Below, in pieces: positions 6,202 to 11,699 of a stretch of DNA of 13,993 nt. Made by a program: the position numbers and the translations under genes. The DNA lies in contig JAICJW010000064.1 of assembly GCA_025928215.1 (NCBI GenBank), positions 1 to 13,993 of the forward strand, in the 5' to 3' direction. The notes under the pieces were generated by a model, which saw only the letters and a list, made by a program, of their open reading frames with translations, did no database searches and was not told the origin of the DNA. Position 1 is the first letter of the stretch. Each line of letters starts with the position of its first letter. Source of the DNA: Chloroflexia bacterium (GTDB taxonomy: Bacteria > Chloroflexota > Chloroflexia > Thermomicrobiales > JALYUS01).

Positions 6202-6227
6202 CGGGAGCGGCACGCCTGCCGCTCCCG
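6202..6227 (+). terminator. Strong hairpin after the YiiM-like gene (terminator-like, no U tract)
   Basis: A perfect 11-bp stem, CGGGAGCGGCA (6202-6212) with TGCCGCTCCCG (6217-6227), closes a CGCC tetraloop 20 nt after the stop codon. No run of T follows on the plus strand, so it may act as a Rho-type boundary, a 3' stabiliser or an atypical terminator. On the minus strand GTTTCCTT follows, a weak U-rich tail, so it could work in both directions. Confidence 0.6.
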
Positions 6228-6234
6228 AGGGAGG

Positions 6235-6286
6235 CCGTCCATTGGATGCCGACGCCGCGGAGGAGAAACGACGCGGCGATGGACGG
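6235..6286. repeat. Composite inverted repeat in the convergent intergenic region
   Basis: CCGTCCAT (6235-6242) pairs with ATGGACGG (6279-6286), and inside it CGCCGCG (6253-6259) pairs with CGCGGCG (6272-6278). This gives a 15-bp stem with one 10-nt bulge on the left side and a purine-rich 12-nt loop (6260-6271). It lies between two other hairpins. I do not recognise a family; it could be another REP-like element or part of a 3' untranslated structure. Confidence 0.45.
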
Positions 6287-6297
6287 ATAGGCCGGAG

Positions 6298-6316
6298 AAA
6301 AAACGGTTCGACCGTT
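6298..6316 (-). terminator. Intrinsic terminator for the minus-strand lipoprotein/glycan operon
   Basis: Read on the minus strand, AACGGT-CGA-ACCGTT is a perfect 6-bp stem with a 3-nt loop (plus 6302-6316), and the right arm runs directly into six consecutive T (plus A6298-A6303) followed by CTCC. This is a compact rho-independent terminator about 120 nt beyond the stop of the substrate-binding gene, the last gene of the minus-strand group. Confidence 0.6.
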
Positions 6317-6404
6317 GCAACAATCGTAGACGGCTTCACTGAACGCGATCTGAGCATCATATGAAAACATGCTGAGAAACGGCATGTTCACCATAAACGG
6401 TTGT

Positions 6405-6420
6405 TGTTCCACGTGCAACG
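6405..6420. promoter_or_regulatory. parS-like 16-bp site
   Basis: TGTTCCACGTGCAACG has a CACGTG centre with GTT/AAC arms and differs at two positions from the ParB-binding consensus TGTTNCACGTGAAACA. It sits in non-coding DNA between convergent genes, where such sites can persist. A single degenerate copy without neighbouring parAB is weak evidence. Just upstream, AACATGC (6366-6372) and GCATGTT (6382-6388) form another inverted repeat with a 9-nt loop. Confidence 0.25.
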
Positions 6421-6437
6421 ACCAAAGGTCGCCGGTT

Positions 6438-7478
6438 TCATGGCATGGGAGAAGGTGTCGGCGTGGTTGGCATCGCGTAGATAAGATCGGGCCAGCGTTC
6501 CTGCATGTCGCGCGCGTTGTCGCGGGTGATGAGGCGGCCGGAGACGGCATTGACGGGAATCTCCTCGCCATTAATCCGCACGACCAGGTCGGACGCGGGC
6601 TGTTTCTTGCGGACGAGCGCGGCGATATTCCCGACCGCCGCGACGCCGAGGTCTTGCGGGCGGGGGTCCACATCGCCCGCAAGCGTGCCATCGAGCACCG
6701 CCTGAATGGCCTCTTTCGTGCCGCCGTGCCCAATGATTTCCACACCGGCGAGCGCCCCCGCCCGCTTGAGCGTCGCCATTGCCGCGAGCGCGAGGATGTC
6801 ATTACCCGCGATGATCGTCCGCACGCCTTGATCGCGCACCGCCAGTGCGACGATGCCGGGCAGGTCAGAAGGGTTCGTGACCGTCATTGCCTGCACGGTG
6901 GCGGAGACCTTCGCGAGCGCTTCCTCCGCTCCGGCGGTGAAATCATCGCTCGATACCTCATTTGCGGTGAGGATCAGCGCCGGGCCGGTAGCGGCGGATT
7001 TGGCGGTCACGCGTTTCGCCGCTTCCCGGCCGGCCGCGCGCTCGTCGGGGCGGATCAATGAATCCACCGCCGTCCCGACCGGTGGCAGGTCAATCGCCAC
7101 GATCGGGATACCCTTCGCTCGCGCGGCGGCGACAGGTGGGCCAACGAGCGTCACATCCACCGGCAGCACGATCAACCCGACGATGTTCAGTCGCACGAGA
7201 TCGGCAATATCGGTGGCCTGCTTCTCTGCCTTGCCGTCCGCCGAGCGATAGATGAGCGAAACATTGTTCTTGCGCTGATTGTCCGCCAATCCCTTCTGGA
7301 TCAACGTCGTCTCCGTTGAATCCACATTCGGCAGGCTGACGCCGATCAGCGGCAGTTGCTTGGGCGCGATGGGGGAGGCCGTCGCGGTCGGTGCGGTGGC
7401 GCCGTGCGTGCATCCCGTGAGCGCGACAACCAACAGGAAACATATCCCGATAATCCGTGGTGGCATCATCATGTTCAT
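6438..7478 (-). CDS. Sugar-binding lipoprotein, type 1 periplasmic binding protein (ribose/RbsB-like)
   Basis: 346 aa from ATG 7478. The N-terminus is a lipoprotein signal: MNMMMPPR, a hydrophobic stretch IIGICFLLVVA and lipobox LTGC with C23 as the lipidated residue, then a Thr/Ala/Pro linker. The mature part follows the ribose-binding pattern: PLIGVSLPNVDSTETTLIQK, ADGKAEKQATDIADLVRLNI, VGLIVLPVDVTLVGPPVAAA, KGIPIVAIDLPP, and late IIAGNDILALAAMATLKRAG and GHGGTKEAIQAVLDGTL. Such proteins deliver sugars to ABC importers or to chemoreceptors and sensor kinases. No permease or ATPase gene lies nearby, so it is an orphan or has been recruited to the glycan genes upstream. It begins 49 bp after the UPF0104 gene on the same strand. 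No good Shine-Dalgarno is visible before ATG 7478; an in-frame ATG at 7514 would place 12 residues before the signal peptide. Confidence 0.87.
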   Translation of the reverse strand: MNMMMPPRIIGICFLLVVALTGCTHGATAPTATASPIAPKQLPLIGVSLPNVDSTETTLIQKGLADNQRKNNVSLIYRSADGKAEKQATDIADLVRLNIVGLIVLPVDVTLVGPPVAAARAKGIPIVAIDLPPVGTAVDSLIRPDERAAGREAAKRVTAKSAATGPALILTANEVSSDDFTAGAEEALAKVSATVQAMTVTNPSDLPGIVALAVRDQGVRTIIAGNDILALAAMATLKRAGALAGVEIIGHGGTKEAIQAVLDGTLAGDVDPRPQDLGVAAVGNIAALVRKKQPASDLVVRINGEEIPVNAVSGRLITRDNARDMQERWPDLIYAMPTTPTPSPMP

Positions 7479-7527
7479 AGCCGGAGGGTACAACCGTCTC
7501 CCGCGCGCGTCCATCGCGACCGATAGA

Positions 7528-8532
7528 TTACTGGAGCGCCCGCTCGCGGCGCGCGAGTAACAGGGGTGAGAGGGCGAGGGGCAGCCAGAAGGTGAGGCCG
7601 CGGAAGATCAGCGTCGCTGCCAGGGCCGCTTCAAAAGGGATGCCGCGCCGCACAAGCACAACGACCATCGCCGCCTCGAATGACCCCGCGCCGCCCGGCA
7701 GGAAAGAGATCGCGGCAAGTGCCGTCGCCGCCGCGAAGGCGATGAGAATCGTGTTCCCATGCGCCGGAGCGCCGAGCGCGGCGAGCGCGCAGGCAATGGT
7801 CAGGCAATCCCCGCCCAGCGAAGTGAGTTGCCAGAGCACCGCGCGCACGAACCAATCCGGTCGGGTGGCAGCGAGGCGCGCGCCGTGCCAGACTTCATTG
7901 ATGAATCGCTCGATCCGTTCCTCGGTGATGTGAAAGGCGCGGATCGGCATGATCCCGCCGATCACGCGGTTGCCGGTGAAGGCCCAGCGGAGCAGAATCG
8001 GCTTCAGCCCGCGCCGCCGCAGCCAGCGCAGCACGAAGAATCCACTCGCCGCCACGAGCAGGACCGGCACGAGGATGAGTATCTGCTCCATTGCACCGCG
8101 CGTGACGAGGACGAGGACGCCCCACGTCGTCACAATGGCGAAGGCGACGGTATAGGAGACGATCTCCAACGTATGGACGACGAGGATGCGTGCCTCCGGG
8201 ATGCCGCGCCGCCGGAGCGTCGTCACGAGGTAGACGCTGCTCGTCACACCCATCGTCGGCAGGACGCGATTAATCGTCAGAACGACCGTCGCCACACGAC
8301 CGAGCAGCCTCACCGGCTGCGGATACCCCTGCTGGCCGAAGAGCGAGGCATAAATACGCGTCAGGGCGAGATAGGGGAGGATCTGGGTGAGGGCCGCGAC
8401 GCCTAACCAGCGCGGGTCCGCACCGCGTAATGCCTGCCAGACGGACGACAGTTCACCGGCACGAATGAGCGCGAGCACGGCGACGAGCGCAACGACACCG
8501 AGGATGCCGACCGCACGCCAAGGGATGCCCAT
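7528..8532 (-). CDS. UPF0104 / lysylphosphatidylglycerol-synthase-type transmembrane (flippase-like) protein
   Basis: 334 aa from ATG 8532, an integral membrane protein with about 7-8 hydrophobic segments, including VGILGVVALVAVLALI near the start and ILILVPVLLVAASGFFVL in the middle. The family signature near the C-terminus is ISFLPGGAGSFEAAMVVVL, matching the conserved PGGxGxxE of the LPG_synthase_TM fold; the conserved TINRVLPTMG segment lies in the first third. Relatives flip or supply lipid-linked molecules, and many sit beside glycosyltransferases with undefined roles. Here the gene follows the sugar epimerase, which suggests handling of a lipid-linked sugar. Start: an upstream GTG at 8667, 6 bp after the epimerase stop, gives 45 extra residues, but these are encoded by C/G-rich repeat DNA. 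ATG 8532, with GGGAGGGG about 7 nt upstream, begins at the first membrane segment and is preferred. Confidence 0.83.
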   Translation of the reverse strand: MGIPWRAVGILGVVALVAVLALIRAGELSSVWQALRGADPRWLGVAALTQILPYLALTRIYASLFGQQGYPQPVRLLGRVATVVLTINRVLPTMGVTSSVYLVTTLRRRGIPEARILVVHTLEIVSYTVAFAIVTTWGVLVLVTRGAMEQILILVPVLLVAASGFFVLRWLRRRGLKPILLRWAFTGNRVIGGIMPIRAFHITEERIERFINEVWHGARLAATRPDWFVRAVLWQLTSLGGDCLTIACALAALGAPAHGNTILIAFAAATALAAISFLPGGAGSFEAAMVVVLVRRGIPFEAALAATLIFRGLTFWLPLALSPLLLARRERALQ

Positions 8533-8537
8533 CCCCC

Positions 8538-8640
8538 GACCCCCTCCCGCAGGTGCCCTCTGGGCAGGAGGAAGGGGAGAAGATGCCATTGATACTCTTG
8601 CTCCCCCCTCTTTTGTCGGGAGGGGGGGTGAGGGCGTGGG
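8538..8640. repeat. C/G-rich palindromic repeat pair between the epimerase and UPF0104 genes
   Basis: Two hairpin-forming blocks fill the gap. CCCCCCTC (8603-8610) pairs with GAGGGGGG (8620-8627) around a 9-nt loop. The second block runs from ACCCCCTCCCG (8539-8549) to a GC-rich arm around 8575 and contains the tight hairpin TGCCC-TCT-GGGCA (8554-8566). The 16-mer at 8552-8567 matches, on the opposite strand, the element in the GNAT gene (4266-4281) at 14 of 16 positions. ACCCCCTCCCG recurs at 9642-9652. The frame remains open from GTG 8667, so the repeat may be translated as a Pro/Gly-rich N-terminal extension. Confidence 0.6.
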
Positions 8641-8673
8641 TAGTTCCCGCGATGGCAGCGTAGCCACGATTGT

Positions 8674-9624
8674 TTACATCCCCGCCGCCACGGCCATCTG
8701 TGCCTCGGCGGCGCGGTGCTGCGCGCGGAACCAGTCATAGGTGCGGCGCATCCCTTCGCTGAAGGGGATAGTTGGCTCCCAGCCGAGATCGCGCTTCGCC
8801 TTCGCGGCGGAGATAACCCGGTCGCGATAGTCGCCGGGACGTCCCGGTTGCTCCTCGATCGTCACATCGCCGCCGACGAGATCGCGCACCGCGTCCGCGA
8901 CCTGCCGGATGGTGATCGTCTCCGGCCCTTCGAGATTGTATGTCTGGTTCTTCGCCACCTCGCCGAGGGCGAGGACGTGCGCGCGCGCGAGATCGCCGAC
9001 GTAGAGGAAATGGCGGCTCGCATGGCCGACGGTCAGCGGTTCGCCGCGAAGCGCTTTGCCGAGGAACTTGGCGATCACCAGTTCGTCCCGCATTCGCGGG
9101 CCGTAGGGGATACCGTAGCGGAGCACCGTATAGGGAATGCCGTACAGATGGCTCCAATCCGATAGCAACATCTCCCCGGCGATCTTCGAGGAGGTATAGA
9201 CATGGTTCGTCGCGTTCGCGGTGAGCGGCGTCCCCTCCGTCAGTGGTTCGGGCGCGTCCGGCGGGGCGGCATTGTAGACCCAGACGGTCGAGGCAAGGAT
9301 GACCCGCTCGACGCCCGCCCGTCGTGCCGCCTCCAGCACATTCGCCGTGCCGAGCACATTGGTGCGCACGCAGGCGACGGGATCGCGATAGGCATGATTG
9401 ACGTTCGAGACGGCGGCGAGATGGAAAATCGCCTCCTGCCCCGCGAAGGAGGCGGCGAGCGTATCCACATCTTCAATAGTCCCTGGAGTGAACGGCACAT
9501 CGCCCCGATGCATTCGCACGCCGGGGAAATCGAGCGCCGTGACATCCTTCCCCGCGCCGATCAACGCGTCCACCACATGCGATCCGATGAACCCGCCCGC
9601 ACCCGTGACCAGAACGTACTGCAC
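8674..9624 (-). CDS. NAD-dependent sugar epimerase/dehydratase (extended SDR)
   Basis: 316 aa. The Rossmann signature TGAGGFIG (7-14; G8, G11, G14) opens the protein, followed by AIFHLAAVSN (65-74), the NVLGT helix start (89-93), and the catalytic set S112 in ILASTVWVY plus Y143 and K147 in YTSSK. RYGIPYGPRM and the HFLYVGDLARAHVLAL segment are typical of the substrate half of UDP-glucose 4-epimerase-like enzymes acting on nucleotide sugars in the cytoplasm. Which sugar is converted cannot be read from sequence. The start is GTG 9624, with AGGA 5 nt upstream. The gene lies between the DegT aminotransferase (60 bp upstream, across a repeat) and the UPF0104 membrane protein, consistent with making a modified nucleotide sugar in the same operon. 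Length is standard for the family. Confidence 0.92.
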   Translation of the reverse strand: MQYVLVTGAGGFIGSHVVDALIGAGKDVTALDFPGVRMHRGDVPFTPGTIEDVDTLAASFAGQEAIFHLAAVSNVNHAYRDPVACVRTNVLGTANVLEAARRAGVERVILASTVWVYNAAPPDAPEPLTEGTPLTANATNHVYTSSKIAGEMLLSDWSHLYGIPYTVLRYGIPYGPRMRDELVIAKFLGKALRGEPLTVGHASRHFLYVGDLARAHVLALGEVAKNQTYNLEGPETITIRQVADAVRDLVGGDVTIEEQPGRPGDYRDRVISAAKAKRDLGWEPTIPFSEGMRRTYDWFRAQHRAAEAQMAVAAGM

Positions 9625-9640
9625 GTTATTCCTACCCCCT

Positions 9641-9667
9641 AACCCCCTCCCGAAACGGGAAGGGGAG
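9641..9667. repeat. REP-like hairpin between DegT and epimerase genes
   Basis: CCCCTCCCG (9644-9652) pairs with CGGGAAGGGG (9656-9665) around AAA, with one unpaired A. The left side, AACCCCCTCCC (9641-9651), is exactly repeated in inverse orientation at 13807-13817, and ACCCCCTCCCG recurs at 8539-8549. It lies within the 60-bp gap, just upstream of the GTG start of the epimerase on the minus strand, and could modulate translation or mRNA stability between the two genes. Confidence 0.6.
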
Positions 9668-9675
9668 CGATTTCT

Positions 9676-9703
9676 GACGACTGGCTACCGAGGACTGGCT
9701 ACT
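9676..9703. repeat. Two tandem 14-bp units at the 3' end of the DegT gene
   Basis: GACGACTGGCTACC (9676-9689) and GAGGACTGGCTACT (9690-9703) agree at 12 of 14 positions. The DegT stop codon (TAG, 9687-9685) lies inside the first unit, and the second unit encodes the last residues of that protein (VASPR). Together with the adjacent hairpin it seems part of a composite boundary repeat. Confidence 0.6.
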
Positions 9704-10839
9704 GATTGCTCGCTCAACACCGCCGCAAGCGCCTTGAGAACGTGCCGGGTCTGATCGTCCGTCATCGTGGCGGAGATCGGCAGGCAGAGTTGCCGCGCGC
9801 AGGTATCCTCCGCCTGTGGGAGCGATCCGGTTCTCCACTCCGCGAAGACGGGCTGCTCGTGGCAGGGCACGTCGTAGACTTCGCCGGAGCAGGCGACGTC
9901 CCATTCCTCGCGCAGCCGCTGCTTAAACGCGCCGCGATCCACACCGGCGGGGAGCAGCACGGGATATTTATAGTCGCACGAGACGCCGTTATCCGGCGGG
10001 CGGATCGGGGTAATGTCGGGCAAACCGGGTAATCCCTCATCGTACAGGTCGGCGATGTGGTTGCGGTGGGCGATGAACTCGTCCAGCCGCGCCAGCTGCG
10101 AGAGGCCAATCACGGCGTGGACTTCGGACATTCGCCAGTTGTTGCCGAGGCGGGTGTGAAAGTTCGTCAGAAAGCCGGCCTTGCCCTGATCGCGGTAAAT
10201 ACGTGCCTCTTCCGCCATGTGGTCGTCGTTCGTGACGATCATGCCGCCCTCACCGGACGTCATGACCTTCGTTGGATAGAACGAGAATGAGGCGGCGTCA
10301 CCCCATGTCCCGGCGCTGCGGCCATCGGGGTGCCCGTTCGACGGGCCGATGCTGCCCTGCGCGTGCGCGGCATCCTCGAAGAGCCAGCAGCCGTGTGCAT
10401 CGCAGAGGGCGCGGATTTCGTCCATGTGCGGCGTGATGATGCCGCCGATGTGGACGACGATCACACCCGCCGTCTCCGGCCCGATCAGCGTCCGCAGATG
10501 GTCAATATCCACGGAGAGCGTCGCTGGGTCCGTGTCAATGAATCGTACACGCCCGCCCGCGTGGAGGACGGCGGCGGGGGTGGCAAAGAACGTATTCGTC
10601 GGGACAAGCACCTCTTTGCCTTCAACACCGAAGACGCGCAGCGGAATTTCGATGGCGCTCGTGCCACTCGAAACGGCGATGGCGTGCTTGACGCCGATCT
10701 TCGCCGCGAACTGCTCCTCGAATTGCCGCCCGTATTTGCCAAGTGTCAGTTGGCCGGTCTGGAGGATTTCGTCAATCTGGCTGAGGATCGCCGCGCGGTC
10801 CTCCGGCGGGAAATAGATACTCGCCGCGGGTACTTTCAT
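9685..10839 (-). CDS. DegT/DnrJ/EryC1/StrS-family PLP-dependent sugar aminotransferase
   Basis: 384 aa from ATG 10839. Visible landmarks: TGQLTLGKYGRQFEEQFAAK (28-47), AIAVSSGTSAIEIPLRVF (53-70), the TNTFFATPAAVLHAGGRVRF segment (81-100), FEDAAHAQG (154-162; D156 pairs with the pyridine nitrogen), the Schiff-base lysine K191 in SFYPTKVMTSGEGGMIVTN, and NNWRMSEVHAVIGLSQLARL. Such enzymes transfer an amino group, usually from glutamate, to a keto nucleotide sugar, giving amino sugars for surface glycans or antibiotics; the product is not determinable here. The start codon overlaps the stop of a 17-codon leader ORF (ATGA), and its own Shine-Dalgarno is poor (AAAGGG 13 nt away). An upstream in-frame extension to about 11196 is open but non-homologous. 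The last few residues (about SVASPR) are encoded by repeat DNA. Confidence 0.92.
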   Translation of the reverse strand: MKVPAASIYFPPEDRAAILSQIDEILQTGQLTLGKYGRQFEEQFAAKIGVKHAIAVSSGTSAIEIPLRVFGVEGKEVLVPTNTFFATPAAVLHAGGRVRFIDTDPATLSVDIDHLRTLIGPETAGVIVVHIGGIITPHMDEIRALCDAHGCWLFEDAAHAQGSIGPSNGHPDGRSAGTWGDAASFSFYPTKVMTSGEGGMIVTNDDHMAEEARIYRDQGKAGFLTNFHTRLGNNWRMSEVHAVIGLSQLARLDEFIAHRNHIADLYDEGLPGLPDITPIRPPDNGVSCDYKYPVLLPAGVDRGAFKQRLREEWDVACSGEVYDVPCHEQPVFAEWRTGSLPQAEDTCARQLCLPISATMTDDQTRHVLKALAAVLSEQSVASPR

Positions 10840-10889
10840 ACGCGTTGCCGCACCCTTTCTTTTCTTCCTCTTCCCTTCACGCGGATCAT
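10836..10889 (-). CDS. Leader ORF of 17 codons overlapping the DegT start
   Basis: GGAGGA (plus 10895-10900) stands 5 nt before ATG 10889, the best ribosome binding site on this strand in the region. The frame encodes MIRVKGRGRKERVRQRV and ends at TGA 10838-10836, which overlaps the DegT ATG by 4 nt. The frame differs from that of DegT. Ribosomes loading here could deliver DegT translation by reinitiation. The peptide is strongly basic (Arg/Lys 9 of 17). It could serve only as a coupling leader; a peptide function is not shown. A shared uninterrupted 26-nt pyrimidine run (10853-10878, plus strand) encodes most of it. Confidence 0.45.
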   Translation of the reverse strand: MIRVKGRGRKERVRQRV

Positions 10890-10947
10890 ATGCTTCCTCC
10901 CGCGCTCGTGTACGATCATGGCATACGGACCATGAATGGGAGATGAA
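10890..10947. promoter_or_regulatory. Compact divergent control region with a 20-bp inverted repeat
   Basis: Only 58 bp separate the minus-strand leader ORF from the plus-strand small ORF. It contains both ribosome binding sites and the inverted repeat TCATGG (10916-10921) / CCATGA (10930-10935) with an 8-nt spacer. TACGAT (10911-10916, plus) and TATGCC (minus, about 10925-10920) are possible -10 elements, with weak -35 partners. Promoters may instead lie inside the small ORFs, since the space is short. Confidence 0.3.
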
Positions 10948-11055
10948 ATGCCGCATACGCACATCGTTCCGGTTTCGACAGACGCCGCTCGCCGCTGCTA
11001 CGATGCGGGAATCTGCACTGATGGCACGGTGATTGTTCATGAGGGGATGTCTTAA
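10948..11055 (+). CDS. Small ORF, 35 aa, translationally coupled to the DinB gene
   Basis: ATG 10948 is preceded by GGGAG (10938-10942) at 5 nt spacing. The frame runs 35 codons and ends in TAA 11053-11055, sharing its last A with the DinB ATG (TAATG). The peptide begins MPHTHIVPVSTDAARRC, has two Cys (17 and 23) and ends with VIVHEGMS; no signal or membrane segment is evident. I recognise no family. Good Shine-Dalgarno spacing plus the one-base overlap favour real translation, either as a small protein or as a leader that sets DinB expression. Confidence 0.45.
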   Translation: MPHTHIVPVSTDAARRCYDAGICTDGTVIVHEGMS

Positions 11056-11582
11056 TGACCACTGCGAATCCTGGGCGACCGACCGATGGGGAGTATTTGC
11101 CCTACTATGAGCCGTATATCCGTCGCGTACCCGATGGCGACATTGGAGAAATCTTCGAGCGGCAGATCGCGGAGACGGCTGCATTCTTTGCGCCATTCAG
11201 CGCGGAGCAGGCGCGGTGGCGCCCCGCGCCGAAGGAATGGAGTGTGATCGAGATCGTTGGGCATCTGGCCGATAGCGAGCGCATTTTCTCCTATCGGGCG
11301 CTGCGCATCGCCCGCAATGACCCGACACCGCTCCCCGGCGCCGATCTCGAAGCGTACGTGCCGGCGGCGGTCTTTGAATCGCGCAGGCTCGCCGATGTCG
11401 TCGGCGAGTATGAGGCGGTGCGTCGTGCCACCATCGCGCTCCTGCGCGGTCTGGATGTGGCGGCATGGACGCGGATGGGGACGGCGGACGGGAATGCGAT
11501 CAGCGTACGCGCCCTCGCGTACATTCTCGCGGGCCACGAGACGCATCATGTCGAGGAGTTGCGGAAGTCCCGCGATTGGTGA
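11055..11582 (+). CDS. DinB superfamily protein (four-helix-bundle, metal-binding)
   Basis: 175 aa, all helical. The DinB pattern is plain: RWRPAPKEWSVIEIVGHLAD (54-73) supplies the first metal ligand H70, and LAYILAGHETHHVEELR (154-170) supplies H161 and H165. These three histidines usually hold a divalent metal. Family members include DNA-damage-inducible proteins and thiol transferases using bacillithiol or mycothiol; this one cannot be assigned further. GAGGGG (11041-11046) stands 8 nt before the ATG, inside the preceding 35-codon ORF, and the TAATG overlap suggests coupling. It is divergent from the glycan operon and 117 bp upstream of the glycosyltransferase. The name does not imply a DNA polymerase (E. 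coli dinB is unrelated). Confidence 0.9.
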   Translation: MTTANPGRPTDGEYLPYYEPYIRRVPDGDIGEIFERQIAETAAFFAPFSAEQARWRPAPKEWSVIEIVGHLADSERIFSYRALRIARNDPTPLPGADLEAYVPAAVFESRRLADVVGEYEAVRRATIALLRGLDVAAWTRMGTADGNAISVRALAYILAGHETHHVEELRKSRDW

Positions 11583-11699
11583 GAATCGCATCTATTCATC
11601 GCGGCGTCATCTTCGGACACCGACACTTGTCGTGTGCCGCGTGAACGACGCCATGAGATCATTGCTCGTCGCTCGTGTGCGGGAGGAGAAGGGGAGTGA

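Noticed and set aside
5106..6323. 405-codon minus-strand frame opposite the HAD and YiiM-like genes
   Set aside because: An antisense shadow from high GC at third positions; no recognisable domain, and it crosses a hairpin terminator.
6369..7061. 230-codon plus-strand frame opposite the sugar-binding lipoprotein gene
   Set aside because: No ribosome binding site or domain; the opposite strand has a lipobox and RbsB-like motifs.
10840..11196. Upstream extension of the DegT frame through the divergent region
   Set aside because: The translation is Arg/Ser-rich and unlike DegT proteins, which normally begin a few residues before the helix seen at ATG 10839; it also overlaps the DinB gene.
11615..11638. 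Hairpin after DinB as a terminator
   Set aside because: The stem is only CGAC/GTCG plus three pairs beyond a bulge, with no T run on either side, so it is not convincing.
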